A program made the translations under genes and the position numbers. A stretch of 64,000 nucleotides of DNA, taken from positions 8,046,001-8,110,000 of the forward strand of contig NC_004463.1 of NCBI RefSeq assembly GCF_000011365.1, given 5' to 3'. Under the pieces are notes generated by a model. The model saw only the letters and a list, made by a program, of their open reading frames with translations. It made no database searches and was not told the DNA's origin. The stretch comes from Bradyrhizobium diazoefficiens USDA 110 (GTDB lineage Bacteria; Pseudomonadota; Alphaproteobacteria; Rhizobiales; Xanthobacteraceae). This document shows, piece after piece, positions 8,534 through 16,511 of this stretch (its first letter is position 1; every line of letters starts with the position of its first letter).

Positions 8534-10311
8534 TGCTGCCCCCTGCCCCAGCGCTGGACGCGACAACAACCCCAAGCGGCTTCCTGCTGGTGCTGTCGAT
8601 TGCCATACCCATCGCGGGTGTTCTGCTAGCCTTCGTTCTGGGCGAGCGACACATCAGGCTGGTCGCATTCGCGACGATCCCGCTGGGGCTGGTGATCGTC
8701 GTAGCGATTCTGGCAGCAGTTGCGCAGCGCATGGGCCCTCTCGTTTACCTGCTCGGCGCCTGGCCGCCGCCGCTGGGGGTGGCGCTGCGCGCGGACGGAT
8801 TGTCGGCCGTGATGCTTGCGGCGACCGCAGTCGTGATCTCCGCAGTCGCCGTCTATGCCGGTACTGAATTCTCCGTGACAACGACGGAGGCGCGCGCGCC
8901 ATTCGTGTTCTGGATCCTGCTGCTGGCGGTCTGGGCCGCGCTGAACACAATCTTTGTCGGTGGAGACCTCTTCACGCTTTATGTTGCCCTGGAATTGCTG
9001 ACATTCGCCGCGGTGCCGCTGGTCTCGCTGGATGGCCGTCCGGAGACCCTGCGCGCGGCGATACGCTATCTGCTCTTCGCATTGCTCGGCTCCGTGCTCT
9101 ATTTGCTGGGCACGGCGCTCCTCTATGGTCTTCATGCCACCCTGGATATCGTGCTGTTGTCGCACCGGATTGGAGCACAGCCTGCCTCGCTCGTCGCGGC
9201 GGCATTGATGACATCAGGTCTTCTGGCCAAGACCGCACTCTTTCCGTTGCATCTCTGGCTGCCGCCTGCCCACGCAGGCGCGCCGGCTGCCGCTAGTGCG
9301 ATCCTGTCTGGCCTCGTCGTGAAGGGATCTTTCTTCATCATCGTGCGGCTCTGGTTCCAGGTGATGCCCGGGCTGCCTGGTTTCGCCGCCGCACAACTGC
9401 TCGCCGCGCTGGGAGCTGCGGCAATCGTGCTCGGAAGCGTCCTCGCCTTGCGCCAGGAGCGACTGAAGCTCCTGATCGCGTATTCGACGCTGGCCCAGAT
9501 CGGGTATCTCTTCCTGATGTTTCCGCTCGCGTTCAATGCCTCGGGTCATCTGGAGAGTGGCGAGGCCCTGGCGGGCGGCCTGCTGCAGGCTGCCTCTCAC
9601 GCCACCGCAAAGGCGGCGATGTTCATGGCCGCCGGATCGATCTACGCCGGGCTGGGCCACGATCGCATCGCGGGGCTCGGCGGTATCGCGCGCGTCCTGC
9701 CCTTGAGCGTCCTGGCGTTTGCCATCGCCGGCATCGCGCTGATGGGCGTGCAGCCGAGTGGCGCGTCCCTGGCGAAAGACCTGTTGCTTCAGGCCGCGAC
9801 CGAGAGGGAGCAATGGTGGTGGGCGGTCGTGCTCCAGGCAAGCGGGGCGTTCACTGCCTCCTATGTCGTGCTGGTTCTGGCTCATGCGCTGGCCCCTCCG
9901 GACAAGTCTGTTGTATTGACCGACCCGGCACCGCGCCTTCCGGACGTGGCGGTGCTCGTGCTGGCGCTCTGCTCGTTATTGCTTGGCCTCGTGCCCTGGG
10001 AACCGTTTCTGCCTGTCCAGCGCATCTCGCCGTCCGGTCTCTTAGATCTCGAAACTCTCTCCAAATTCCTCTTGCCTCTCCTGGGAGGCGTCGTGCTGGC
10101 AATCCTGCTCCGCCCCTGGCCGCACCCGCTTGCGTCTTCGGTGCGTTGGAGGCTCGCCATCGGCGTGTTCGATTCATTCCGACGCGGCTGCTGCGCGTTC
10201 GGTGGCTATGTTGAAAGGGGCAACGGTGTCCTGTGCGAGTGGCCGGCGGCAAGCATCTGCCTTCTCATGCTGGCCCTGCTGTTCGGCGTGTTGATGCTTG
10301 TGGCCGCGTGA
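8533..10311 (+). CDS. mnhD: Na+/H+ antiporter subunit D (MnhD/MrpD, NuoN/NuoL-like)
   Basis: A 592-residue polytopic protein of the complex I antiporter-like superfamily and the proton-translocating subunit of the operon. It keeps the key Glu in YVALELLTF (TM5) and the key Lys in LLAKTALFPLHLWLPPAHAGAP (in part LLAKTALFPLHLW, TM7), plus a later helix with a Lys in SHATAKAAMF. It is about 90 residues longer than usual MrpD; the extra C-terminal stretch has a hydrophilic linker and a final helix. It is the last gene of the six-gene operon and the only antiporter-fold subunit in it. Confidence 0.9.
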   Translation: MLPPAPALDATTTPSGFLLVLSIAIPIAGVLLAFVLGERHIRLVAFATIPLGLVIVVAILAAVAQRMGPLVYLLGAWPPPLGVALRADGLSAVMLAATAVVISAVAVYAGTEFSVTTTEARAPFVFWILLLAVWAALNTIFVGGDLFTLYVALELLTFAAVPLVSLDGRPETLRAAIRYLLFALLGSVLYLLGTALLYGLHATLDIVLLSHRIGAQPASLVAAALMTSGLLAKTALFPLHLWLPPAHAGAPAAASAILSGLVVKGSFFIIVRLWFQVMPGLPGFAAAQLLAALGAAAIVLGSVLALRQERLKLLIAYSTLAQIGYLFLMFPLAFNASGHLESGEALAGGLLQAASHATAKAAMFMAAGSIYAGLGHDRIAGLGGIARVLPLSVLAFAIAGIALMGVQPSGASLAKDLLLQAATEREQWWWAVVLQASGAFTASYVVLVLAHALAPPDKSVVLTDPAPRLPDVAVLVLALCSLLLGLVPWEPFLPVQRISPSGLLDLETLSKFLLPLLGGVVLAILLRPWPHPLASSVRWRLAIGVFDSFRRGCCAFGGYVERGNGVLCEWPAASICLLMLALLFGVLMLVAA

Positions 10312-10529
10312 GGCGCCGGCTCATGCATCGGCCGGGAACAGGTGAGGCCCAAGAACAGGTCAGGCCCAAGTGTTCCCCATCGCCATGATCAGGAACATTC
10401 ATCCCGACGCCTCAGGGTTTTCTCCGATCCCGCGCCGGTGAACCGACGGCTAATCTCTGACAACGCATCCCGCCAGCGGCGCTGGCGTACCAGGCTTGGC
10501 CGGGAGTTGCGATCCAGCAGGAGGTCTTC
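10312..10529 (+). other. Intergenic region with nested repeats
   Basis: 218 bp between mnhD and the DUF1269 gene. It contains a 17-bp tandem duplication (10336..10352 and 10353..10369, one mismatch) flanked by a 7-bp inverted repeat (GGGAACA at 10334, TGTTCCC at 10371). GCAGGAGG before the next start is the ribosome binding site. Confidence 0.5.
10334..10377. repeat. 17-bp tandem repeat inside a 7-bp inverted repeat
   Basis: Two copies of GAACAGGTGAGGCCCAA differing at one base (G/C) are bracketed by GGGAACA and TGTTCCC. It could be a regulator site before the DUF1269 gene or an RNA hairpin after the antiporter operon; no U-tract follows. Confidence 0.5.
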
Positions 10530-11033
10530 ATGTCCGATTTAGTGGCGATCGTATATCCATCCGAAGCGAAGGCTGAGGAAGTTCGTCAACGGCTGCTCAA
10601 CCTGCAGAAGGAATATCTGATCACGATCAGCGATGCCGTGATCGCCGTGAAGACCGATTCCGGGGGCATCAAGCTCAATCAACTCGTCAACACGACGTCG
10701 ATGGGAGCGGTAACCGGTGGTTTCTGGGGGCTTCTGATTGGCATGATTTTCCTCAATCCGATCCTCGGTGTCGCCGTCGGCGCGGCCTCCGGCGCGCTCG
10801 GCGGCGCGTTATCCGATTTCGGCATCGACGACTCCTTCATGAAGGAATTGTCAGCGTCGCTCCACACCGGCAACGCCGCCCTGTTCGTCCTGATCAAGAG
10901 TATGACCGCCGACAAGGTACTGAAGGAGATCAAGGACGCCGGAGGGACCGTGCTGAAGACGTCTTTGGATGATACCAGGGAACAGGCCCTGCGCGACGCG
11001 CTAGCAAGCGCCGCGGAGCGACCGGCGGCCTGA
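10530..11033 (+). CDS. DUF1269 membrane protein
   Basis: A 167-residue protein of the DUF1269 family, whose biochemical role is unknown and which often occurs with stress genes. The N-terminus (SDLVAIVYPSEAKAEEVRQ) is a ferredoxin-like alpha/beta part. A glycine-rich hydrophobic hairpin (about 60-95: GAVTGGFWGLLIGMIFLNP, then VAVGAASGALGGAL) follows, and the C-terminal part (ALFVLIKSMTADKVLKEI) repeats the soluble pattern. AGGAGG lies 8 nt before ATG. It converges on the Bax-inhibitor gene with only 15 bp between the two stop codons and no terminator visible. Confidence 0.88.
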   Translation: MSDLVAIVYPSEAKAEEVRQRLLNLQKEYLITISDAVIAVKTDSGGIKLNQLVNTTSMGAVTGGFWGLLIGMIFLNPILGVAVGAASGALGGALSDFGIDDSFMKELSASLHTGNAALFVLIKSMTADKVLKEIKDAGGTVLKTSLDDTREQALRDALASAAERPAA

Positions 11034-11048
11034 CAGCCCTTTGGCCGC

Positions 11049-11747
11049 TCAGCGCCGGCTGCCGGCCAGACGCAGCAGCATCATGAACAGGTTGATGAAG
11101 TTGAGATAGAGCGACAGCGCTGAAATCACCGACTTGCGGCCAGCCGACGTTTCATCGTCCCCGCTGTCGTACATCGCCTTGATCCGCTGGGTGTCGTAGG
11201 CCGTGAGCCCCGCAAAGACGCCGACACCCACGACCGAGATCAACCAGTCGAGCCCGCTTGATTGCAGGAAGAGGTTCACCAGGCTGGCAATGATGACCCC
11301 GATCAGGCCCATGAACAGGAAAGTGCCGAGACCGGACAGGTCACGCCTTGTGGTGTAGCCGAATACGCTGAGCGCTCCGAACATCGCGGCCGCGATGAAA
11401 AACACGCGCGTGATCGAGGCGCTGGTGTAGATATGCAGCAGTATCGAGAGCGAGACCCCGACCAGCGCGGCATAGATGAAGAACAGAAGCCGCGCCGTCG
11501 CCGCCGACAGCGTATTGATGCGCGCGCTGATGAAAAAGACCAGCGCGAGCGGCGCCAGTATGAAGACCCACATCAACGGACTCTGCAGCAATGCGGGACC
11601 GGTGAGCTGATAGGTCAGCCAGGCCACAACGGCGGTCAGGCCGACGCCGGCGGCCATGTAGTTGTAGATGCGCAGCATGTAACCGCGCAATCCAGCGTCC
11701 ACCGCGATTGCGTCAGAGGTCGCCAGGTTCTGATCGTAGTTTGACAT
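11049..11747 (-). CDS. Bax inhibitor-1 / YccA family membrane protein
   Basis: A 232-residue, seven-helix integral membrane protein of the BI-1 (TMBIM) family. The start at 11747 follows GAGGAGG by 7 nt. The family-typical end of helix 5 to 7 is visible: GLTAYDTQRIKAMYD and then a last hydrophobic segment LYLNFINLFMMLLRL. Bacterial members are proposed Ca2+-leak channels or protease modulators; the role here is not known. The palindromic copy of the shared motif (11806..11833) lies 59-86 nt upstream, between this gene and the plus-strand genes. Confidence 0.9.
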   Translation of the reverse strand: MSNYDQNLATSDAIAVDAGLRGYMLRIYNYMAAGVGLTAVVAWLTYQLTGPALLQSPLMWVFILAPLALVFFISARINTLSAATARLLFFIYAALVGVSLSILLHIYTSASITRVFFIAAAMFGALSVFGYTTRRDLSGLGTFLFMGLIGVIIASLVNLFLQSSGLDWLISVVGVGVFAGLTAYDTQRIKAMYDSGDDETSAGRKSVISALSLYLNFINLFMMLLRLAGSRR

Positions 11748-11805
11748 CGCTTGCCTCCTCGCGGAGCCGTTGGGAGGCAGCGACCCTATTCCTCTGCCCT
11801 CGCAC

Positions 11806-11833
11806 GGGATATCGGACAATCACCTGATATCCC
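11806..11833. promoter_or_regulatory. Shared motif, site C, inside a perfect 8-bp inverted repeat
   Basis: GGGATATC (11806..11813) and GATATCCC (11826..11833) are separated by 12 bp. The right arm plus spacer is the third copy of the shared 20-bp motif (GGACAATCACCTGATATCCC, plus strand). It lies 67 nt from the BI-1 ATG and 175 nt from the ATG at 12008, so it could serve either direction. Confidence 0.55.
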
Positions 11834-12007
11834 GGGGGCACGATCACCCTACTCGGCCTGCAAATGTGGCACGCCGGCCTTTCAGTTGTGGCGATTTCCG
11901 CCTTACGGAATCGTAAGATGGTGCTGCCGCTTGCGTTCGTCCTTCCGAGCACGCCCCTTACGCATTTGTCACTGGAAGCGGCACGCTTTCCGGCCTAATC
12001 GGCCGAC

Positions 12008-12205
12008 ATGCGGTACTTCTTTCACATCGTCGACAAATACGGCCTCTCGCCGGACGAGAGCGGATGCGAGCACGTTGACCAGCACGCGGCGATGCTGCAT
12101 GCCCGTCGCATTGCAGAAGAGCTGGCCAAGGCCGGGGAATTCGTCCGGTCGAGCTTCGTGTTTGTGGCCGATACTGCTCCCGGACTTTCGTCCGGTCGCG
12201 ACTGA
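12008..12205 (+). CDS. Small DUF6894-like protein
   Basis: A 65-residue soluble protein beginning MRYFFHIVDKYGLSPDESG, the N-terminal signature of the small DUF6894-type proteins common in Bradyrhizobium (RYFFH, then D-x-x-G, then a helix of the type AAMLHARRIAEELAK). It is a little shorter than usual at the C-terminus. Function unknown. No strong ribosome binding site was seen. It may share the palindromic control region with the Bax-inhibitor gene. Confidence 0.65.
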   Translation: MRYFFHIVDKYGLSPDESGCEHVDQHAAMLHARRIAEELAKAGEFVRSSFVFVADTAPGLSSGRD

Positions 12206-12391
12206 GGAAAGACGAGGCTGGCCGGACCAGGTTCGGCCTACTGGTTTCCTGCCACTGCTCTCTACATAGAATCACGGATGTTCGAGCAGAAGGGCTGCTC
12301 CTAAGGTCTTCGCCAAGGGGTGGCCGGCGCTCCACCGTCGCAAAGGTTTGTCGCGCCTGCCCGATCTCCGATTGGAAGGCCAGCTTGCACC

Positions 12392-13831
12392 ATGGCGCCT
12401 CCATCGAGCCAGGCCGATCAAAGGCTCTCCCGGAATGCGCTCATCGCGCTCGTGATCGGGTCGATGGTCGGTTCCGGTATCTTTGCATTGCCTGCAGCGT
12501 TCGGGCGGACCACGGGCGCGCTCGGAGCGATGATCGCCTGGGCCATCGCAGGCACGGGCATGCTGATGCTCGCCTTCGTGTTTCAGACCTTGTCACAGCG
12601 CAAGCCGGACCTCGATGCCGGCATCTATGCCTATGCCAGGGCCGGATTTGGCGACTATATCGGCTTTGCTTCGGCCGTCGGATACTGGATCGGTTGCTGC
12701 CTTGCCGACGTCGCCTGCCTCGTCCTGATCAAGGCGACGCTCGGACAGTTTTTCCCGGTCTTCGGCGACGGCACGACGCCGGTGGCGATCGCTTCGGCGT
12801 CCGTCCTGCTCTGGGGCGTGCACATTCTGCTGCTGCGCGGCATCACGGGGGCGGCCGCGCTCAATACGATCGCGACCTACGCTAAAATCATCCCGATACT
12901 ATTGTTCATCGTCGTCGCCGTCATCGCCTTCGACGGCTCGCTCTTCTCCATTAATTTCTGGGGCACGGAGCAGCCGGCCGTTTCGAAGGTAGTCGCGCAG
13001 GTTCGCGGCACGATGCTGCTGACGGTGTTCGTGTTCGTCGGAATTGAAGGCGCGAGTGTCTACTCCCGTTACGCCCGGAGCCGCGCCGATGTCGGATTCG
13101 CAACCCTTGCCGGCTTTCTGACGGTTCTGTGCCTCCTCGTCCTCGTGACGCTCCTGTCGTACGGCGTGCTGCCACGAGCGGAGCTGGCGGATCTCCCGAC
13201 ACCATCCATGGCCGGCGTGATGGAGGCGGTCGTCGGCCGCTGGGGCAGTGTGTTCATCAGCGTGGCACTCCTGATCTCGGTCCTCGGCAACTACCTGTCC
13301 TGGTCGCTGTTGGCGGCCGAGATCCTGCATTCCGCCGCGATCCACCGCACCATGCCCTCCTTTCTCGCCACGGTGAACGTGTACAAGGTCCCTGCCGGCG
13401 CGCTCTGGCTCACCAACTGCGTCATCCAGATTTTTCTGCTCGTCACCTGGTTTGCGGAATACGCATTCACGCTTGCCTTGAAGATGACGAGCGCGATGAC
13501 GCTGATCCCATATTTCTTTGTTGCGGCGTACGGCCTGAAGCTCGCCTGGACCAGCGAGGCCTATCACGCCGGCGAGCACGCCCGGATTGTCGACTGGATC
13601 CGCTCGGCCATCGCGACAGTTTACGCGGCCGGCATGATCTACGCAGGCGGGCCCAAGTTTCTCCTGCTGTCGTCGATCCTCTATGCGCCCGGCACGTTGC
13701 TGTTCCTTCTCGCAAAACGCGAGCGCAAGGAAGCGATCTTCCGGCCGTTCGAAATCATCCTCTTTGCAGCGATCACGATCGCCGCATGCGCCGGCGTCTA
13801 CGCGCTGGCCACCGGAGCCATCTCGATTTGA
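12392..13831 (+). CDS. APC-family amino acid permease, ArcD-like
   Basis: A 479-residue antiporter-type permease with about 12-13 helices, full length for basic amino acid/ornithine or polyamine antiporters. Start ATG 12392 with GGAAGG upstream; an in-frame GTG at 12320 only adds a polar tail. TM1 has GSMVGSGIFALP. It shares long identical blocks with the partial permease at 1..1078 (FFPVFGDG, VFVGIEGASVYSRYA, VPAGALWLTN). Import of a basic amino acid and export of its decarboxylation or deimination product would fit the acid-stress flavour of the region, but that is inference. Confidence 0.9.
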   Translation: MAPPSSQADQRLSRNALIALVIGSMVGSGIFALPAAFGRTTGALGAMIAWAIAGTGMLMLAFVFQTLSQRKPDLDAGIYAYARAGFGDYIGFASAVGYWIGCCLADVACLVLIKATLGQFFPVFGDGTTPVAIASASVLLWGVHILLLRGITGAAALNTIATYAKIIPILLFIVVAVIAFDGSLFSINFWGTEQPAVSKVVAQVRGTMLLTVFVFVGIEGASVYSRYARSRADVGFATLAGFLTVLCLLVLVTLLSYGVLPRAELADLPTPSMAGVMEAVVGRWGSVFISVALLISVLGNYLSWSLLAAEILHSAAIHRTMPSFLATVNVYKVPAGALWLTNCVIQIFLLVTWFAEYAFTLALKMTSAMTLIPYFFVAAYGLKLAWTSEAYHAGEHARIVDWIRSAIATVYAAGMIYAGGPKFLLLSSILYAPGTLLFLLAKRERKEAIFRPFEIILFAAITIAACAGVYALATGAISI

Positions 13832-13861
13832 GTCCTTGTCCCTGGTTACATGGAGGCGGAT

Positions 13862-14101
13862 ATGAGCACCCGGGCCATCTGTAGCGCCTTGATCCTCGGC
13901 GGATTGGTGGCGGTCTCCGCATATCCAACCCTGTCGCTGGCCCAGTCGACCGAGACCGGCGTGTCTGCCCAAAAAGATGCCGGCGCGCCGGCACCGAAGA
14001 ACGCGGCGCCCAACACCAATACGAACCCGACGAAGCACCGTTACTGGCGTCATCGCGGCGGAAAGCATCCGCACTATGGCAGCCGGCGCGTCCGGACCTA
14101 G
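13862..14101 (+). CDS. Small basic secreted protein of unknown function
   Basis: A 79-residue protein. GGAGG lies 6 nt before ATG 13862. A signal peptide (STRAICSALILGGLVAVSAYP, cleavage about after LSLA) is followed by an Ala/Asn/Thr-rich low-complexity stretch and a His/Arg-rich tail (KHRYWRHRGGKHPHYGSRR). The tail could bind metal or nucleic acid or simply be cationic; I do not recognise a family. It lies between a permease and an AI-2E exporter-family gene on the same strand. Confidence 0.6.
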   Translation: MSTRAICSALILGGLVAVSAYPTLSLAQSTETGVSAQKDAGAPAPKNAAPNTNTNPTKHRYWRHRGGKHPHYGSRRVRT

Positions 14102-14141
14102 GCGCAAAGACGATAGCCCACTCCAGCGATTGGACCGATCC

Positions 14142-15260
14142 ATGAGCGAGTCCAGGACAGGACCGGAGAAGCTCCACGAGGTCGTTCTGCGCGACACGTC
14201 CGCCGATCTGCCGGACGCGCGACGCAGCATTCTCGCGACCGGACTCACCCTGCTCGCCGCATGCGTCTTCCTGTTTCTGGCGTGGCAGACGGTGTCCAGT
14301 CTCCTGCTCATCTTCGCAGGCGTGTTGTTCGCCGCATTTCTGGACGCGTGCGCAAGGGCTCTGGCGCCGGTCCTTCCGCTCAATCGCGCCTGGCGCCTGA
14401 CGCTGGTCCTGTTGCTGTTCTCCGCTCTGTCGGGGTTTGGAATGGTCTGGGGTGCGGGCAAGCTGCCGGAGCAGACGCGCCTCCTGCTGAAGGTCATGGA
14501 CAGCCAGATCGACGTCCTGCAGGAGCATCTCCTGTCATATGGCGTTGACCTCCTCGGCCCGGAATGGGGCCGCGACTTTGCACAATGGCTGTTCTCGGAT
14601 CAGGGCCGTTTTCTCAGCCATGCACAATTTCTGCTCGGCGGAGCCTCAACTCTTCTGACCGGCGCGCTGGTGATCCTGTTCCTCGGGATCCTCTTTGCCT
14701 TCGATCCGAACAGCCATCGCGAAAGCCTGGTCATGCTGGTGAAGCAGTCCTATCGCGCGCGGACAAGAGCCGTCATGGACGAGATAGGCACCGTCATGCG
14801 GCTGTGGCTGGTCGGACAGCTCATCCGCATCATCCTGATGACGCTGTGGGTCTGGATCGCACTCTACCTCATCGGGCTGCCCGGTCCTTTCGTGCTCGGA
14901 TTGCAGGCGGGCCTGTCGAATTTCATTCCCTATCTAGGACCCATCGTGGCCGCAATTCCGATCGCGCTCGTCGCAATGCCGCTCGGCAGTTCGCTGCTGA
15001 TCTGGGCCGTCCTGATCTACACGATCATCCAGTCAGTCGAAGGCTATGTGATCGGCCCGCTGATCCAGCGTCAGGCGGTCGAGATCCCGCCTGCCTGGAC
15101 GCTGGTCGCCATCGTCATTCTGGGCGCGCTGTTCGGCGTCCTGGGCATTGCGCTGGCCATGCCACTGGTCGCGATCGGCCGTGTCGCAATCATCCGATTC
15201 TACGTCGAGGACTACCTTGGCGACAACCTCAAGCAGACATTCAACGACGGTAGATCGTGA
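14142..15260 (+). CDS. AI-2E family transporter (PerM/TqsA-like)
   Basis: A 372-residue membrane protein with about eight helices, of the AI-2E exporter family (PF01594-type). The conserved late block is clear: LGLQAGLSNFIPYLGPIVAAIP, quoted in part as GLSNFIPYLGPIVAA, then EGYVIGPLIQRQAVEIPPAW and a final helix GVLGIALAMPLVA. Family members export autoinducer-2 or act as Na+/H+ antiporters, so the substrate is open. Start ATG 14142 has a weak ribosome binding site; the frame is open upstream but that extension overlaps the previous gene. Confidence 0.88.
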   Translation: MSESRTGPEKLHEVVLRDTSADLPDARRSILATGLTLLAACVFLFLAWQTVSSLLLIFAGVLFAAFLDACARALAPVLPLNRAWRLTLVLLLFSALSGFGMVWGAGKLPEQTRLLLKVMDSQIDVLQEHLLSYGVDLLGPEWGRDFAQWLFSDQGRFLSHAQFLLGGASTLLTGALVILFLGILFAFDPNSHRESLVMLVKQSYRARTRAVMDEIGTVMRLWLVGQLIRIILMTLWVWIALYLIGLPGPFVLGLQAGLSNFIPYLGPIVAAIPIALVAMPLGSSLLIWAVLIYTIIQSVEGYVIGPLIQRQAVEIPPAWTLVAIVILGALFGVLGIALAMPLVAIGRVAIIRFYVEDYLGDNLKQTFNDGRS

Positions 15261-15271
15261 CTGGATAGCCC

Positions 15272-15871
15272 ATGAGCAAGATCGATGTACAACGGAACGT
15301 GGGTACGGAGCCTCCCTCGCCTCGTCCCGGAATGGCTCATTTCCTGTGGCAGCAGCTTCCTTATGTCGTGGCGCTGGTGCTCGCTATCGCAGGCGTCGCC
15401 TATACCAACGTCTCCCACCAGCCTCTCGTCGGCTACTGGGAATTCCTGGCGCTTGCCATCTGCGTCGTCTGCGTCGTTACCAAATGGCCGGAGACCCAAG
15501 GCAAAGAGGCCCAGCTCCGATTGATCTGGACCCAGGCGCTGCATTGGATTGCCGTCCTGATCACTATGAACATCATACTGATCTCGGGCGTCCAGCAGTT
15601 GCTTCCGACACCGGCAACCGGCCTCGTCCTGCTGACGTTGCTCGCACTCGGCACGTTCCTTGCCGGCGTCAGCCTGTTGTCGCTGCAAATCTCGTTCCTC
15701 GGCCTGGCGATGGGCGTGGCCGTCCCAGCAATCTCCTGGCTGAAGCAGTCCGTCTTCTTCTTCCTGCTGGGCGCGGTGCTGCTGATCGGCCTCGGCATCA
15801 CGTTCTGGCTCCGCCAGGACAGCCGACCGAGGATTGCGCCCTCCGACACCAACAGCCAAGTGGAGGCTTGA
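15272..15871 (+). CDS. Membrane protein of unknown function
   Basis: A 199-residue protein with an N-terminal cytoplasmic stretch of about 25 residues and six predicted helices (YVVALVLAIAGVAYTN, FLALAICVVCVVTKW, WIAVLITMNIILISGVQQLL, LVLLTLLALGTFLAGVSL, LGLAMGVAVPAIS, FFFLLGAVLLIGLGITFWL). Charged residues are confined to loops. I do not recognise the family. It lies 11 bp after the AI-2E family gene, and its stop abuts the next ATG, so the three are probably one transcript. Confidence 0.7.
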   Translation: MSKIDVQRNVGTEPPSPRPGMAHFLWQQLPYVVALVLAIAGVAYTNVSHQPLVGYWEFLALAICVVCVVTKWPETQGKEAQLRLIWTQALHWIAVLITMNIILISGVQQLLPTPATGLVLLTLLALGTFLAGVSLLSLQISFLGLAMGVAVPAISWLKQSVFFFLLGAVLLIGLGITFWLRQDSRPRIAPSDTNSQVEA

Positions 15872-16357
15872 ATGCGAATGACACGGCCTGTTGCAGTCTT
15901 CGCCACATCCGCGCTGCTATGCATCGCCAACCTGCCCGCGCGCGCCGAAACGTTCAGGGTCGGCCGGCTCCTCTGCTTGAGCAACCCGCGCGTCGGGCTT
16001 GTGCTCGGATCGGTGCAGTCACTGCGCTGCACATTCTTTGCGAGAAACCCGCCGAGGCAGTTCATCTATGAGGGACGGATCCGGCGCGTTGGCCTCGATC
16101 TCGGCGTGACCAGTGCAGGCAGCCTGTCGTGGGCCGTGCTCGCCAAGAACTCGCGGATCGGCTCCGCCACCCTGCGCGGCAACTATGTCGGCGCGAGCGG
16201 CAGCTTGGCATTCGGCCCCGGTCTCGGCGCCAACGTCCTGATCGGCGGCTCGCGCAGGAGCGTGATGTTGCAGCCGCTGTCGATCGAGCGATCGATCGGA
16301 ATCAATCTCGCAGCTGGTGTCACCAATCTGACGCTGGGTCCGCGCGGCAGCCGCTAG
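15872..16357 (+). CDS. DUF992 secreted protein
   Basis: A 161-residue secreted protein: signal peptide about residues 1-25 (ending LPARA), then a beta-rich domain with two cysteines (RLLCLSNP and LRCTFF), a segment YEGRIRRVGLDLGVTSAG, and a glycine-rich region typical of DUF992. The family is alphaproteobacterial and uncharacterised. Its ATG directly follows the TGA of the upstream membrane protein gene. Confidence 0.8.
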   Translation: MRMTRPVAVFATSALLCIANLPARAETFRVGRLLCLSNPRVGLVLGSVQSLRCTFFARNPPRQFIYEGRIRRVGLDLGVTSAGSLSWAVLAKNSRIGSATLRGNYVGASGSLAFGPGLGANVLIGGSRRSVMLQPLSIERSIGINLAAGVTNLTLGPRGSR

Positions 16358-16511
16358 CTCGCAACCGCGATCCCGCGCGCGATCGCCGGATTCCGGTGGG
16401 CTCACGAGAACATTCCCACCCCGTCGCTCAGGGTTTCGTCGGATGTCGACGGCGCGGGCTCGAAGCTACCATCCCAAGCGTGCCGATCATCGCGCGGATC
16501 AGGAGGATGGC

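Noticed and set aside
6166..10311. Operon considered as part of respiratory complex I
   Set aside because: Subunits E, F, G and B are Mrp-specific, and no nuo peripheral-arm genes are present.
10336..10369. Two direct repeats considered as a CRISPR remnant
   Set aside because: No spacer between the copies, only two units and no cas genes in the window.
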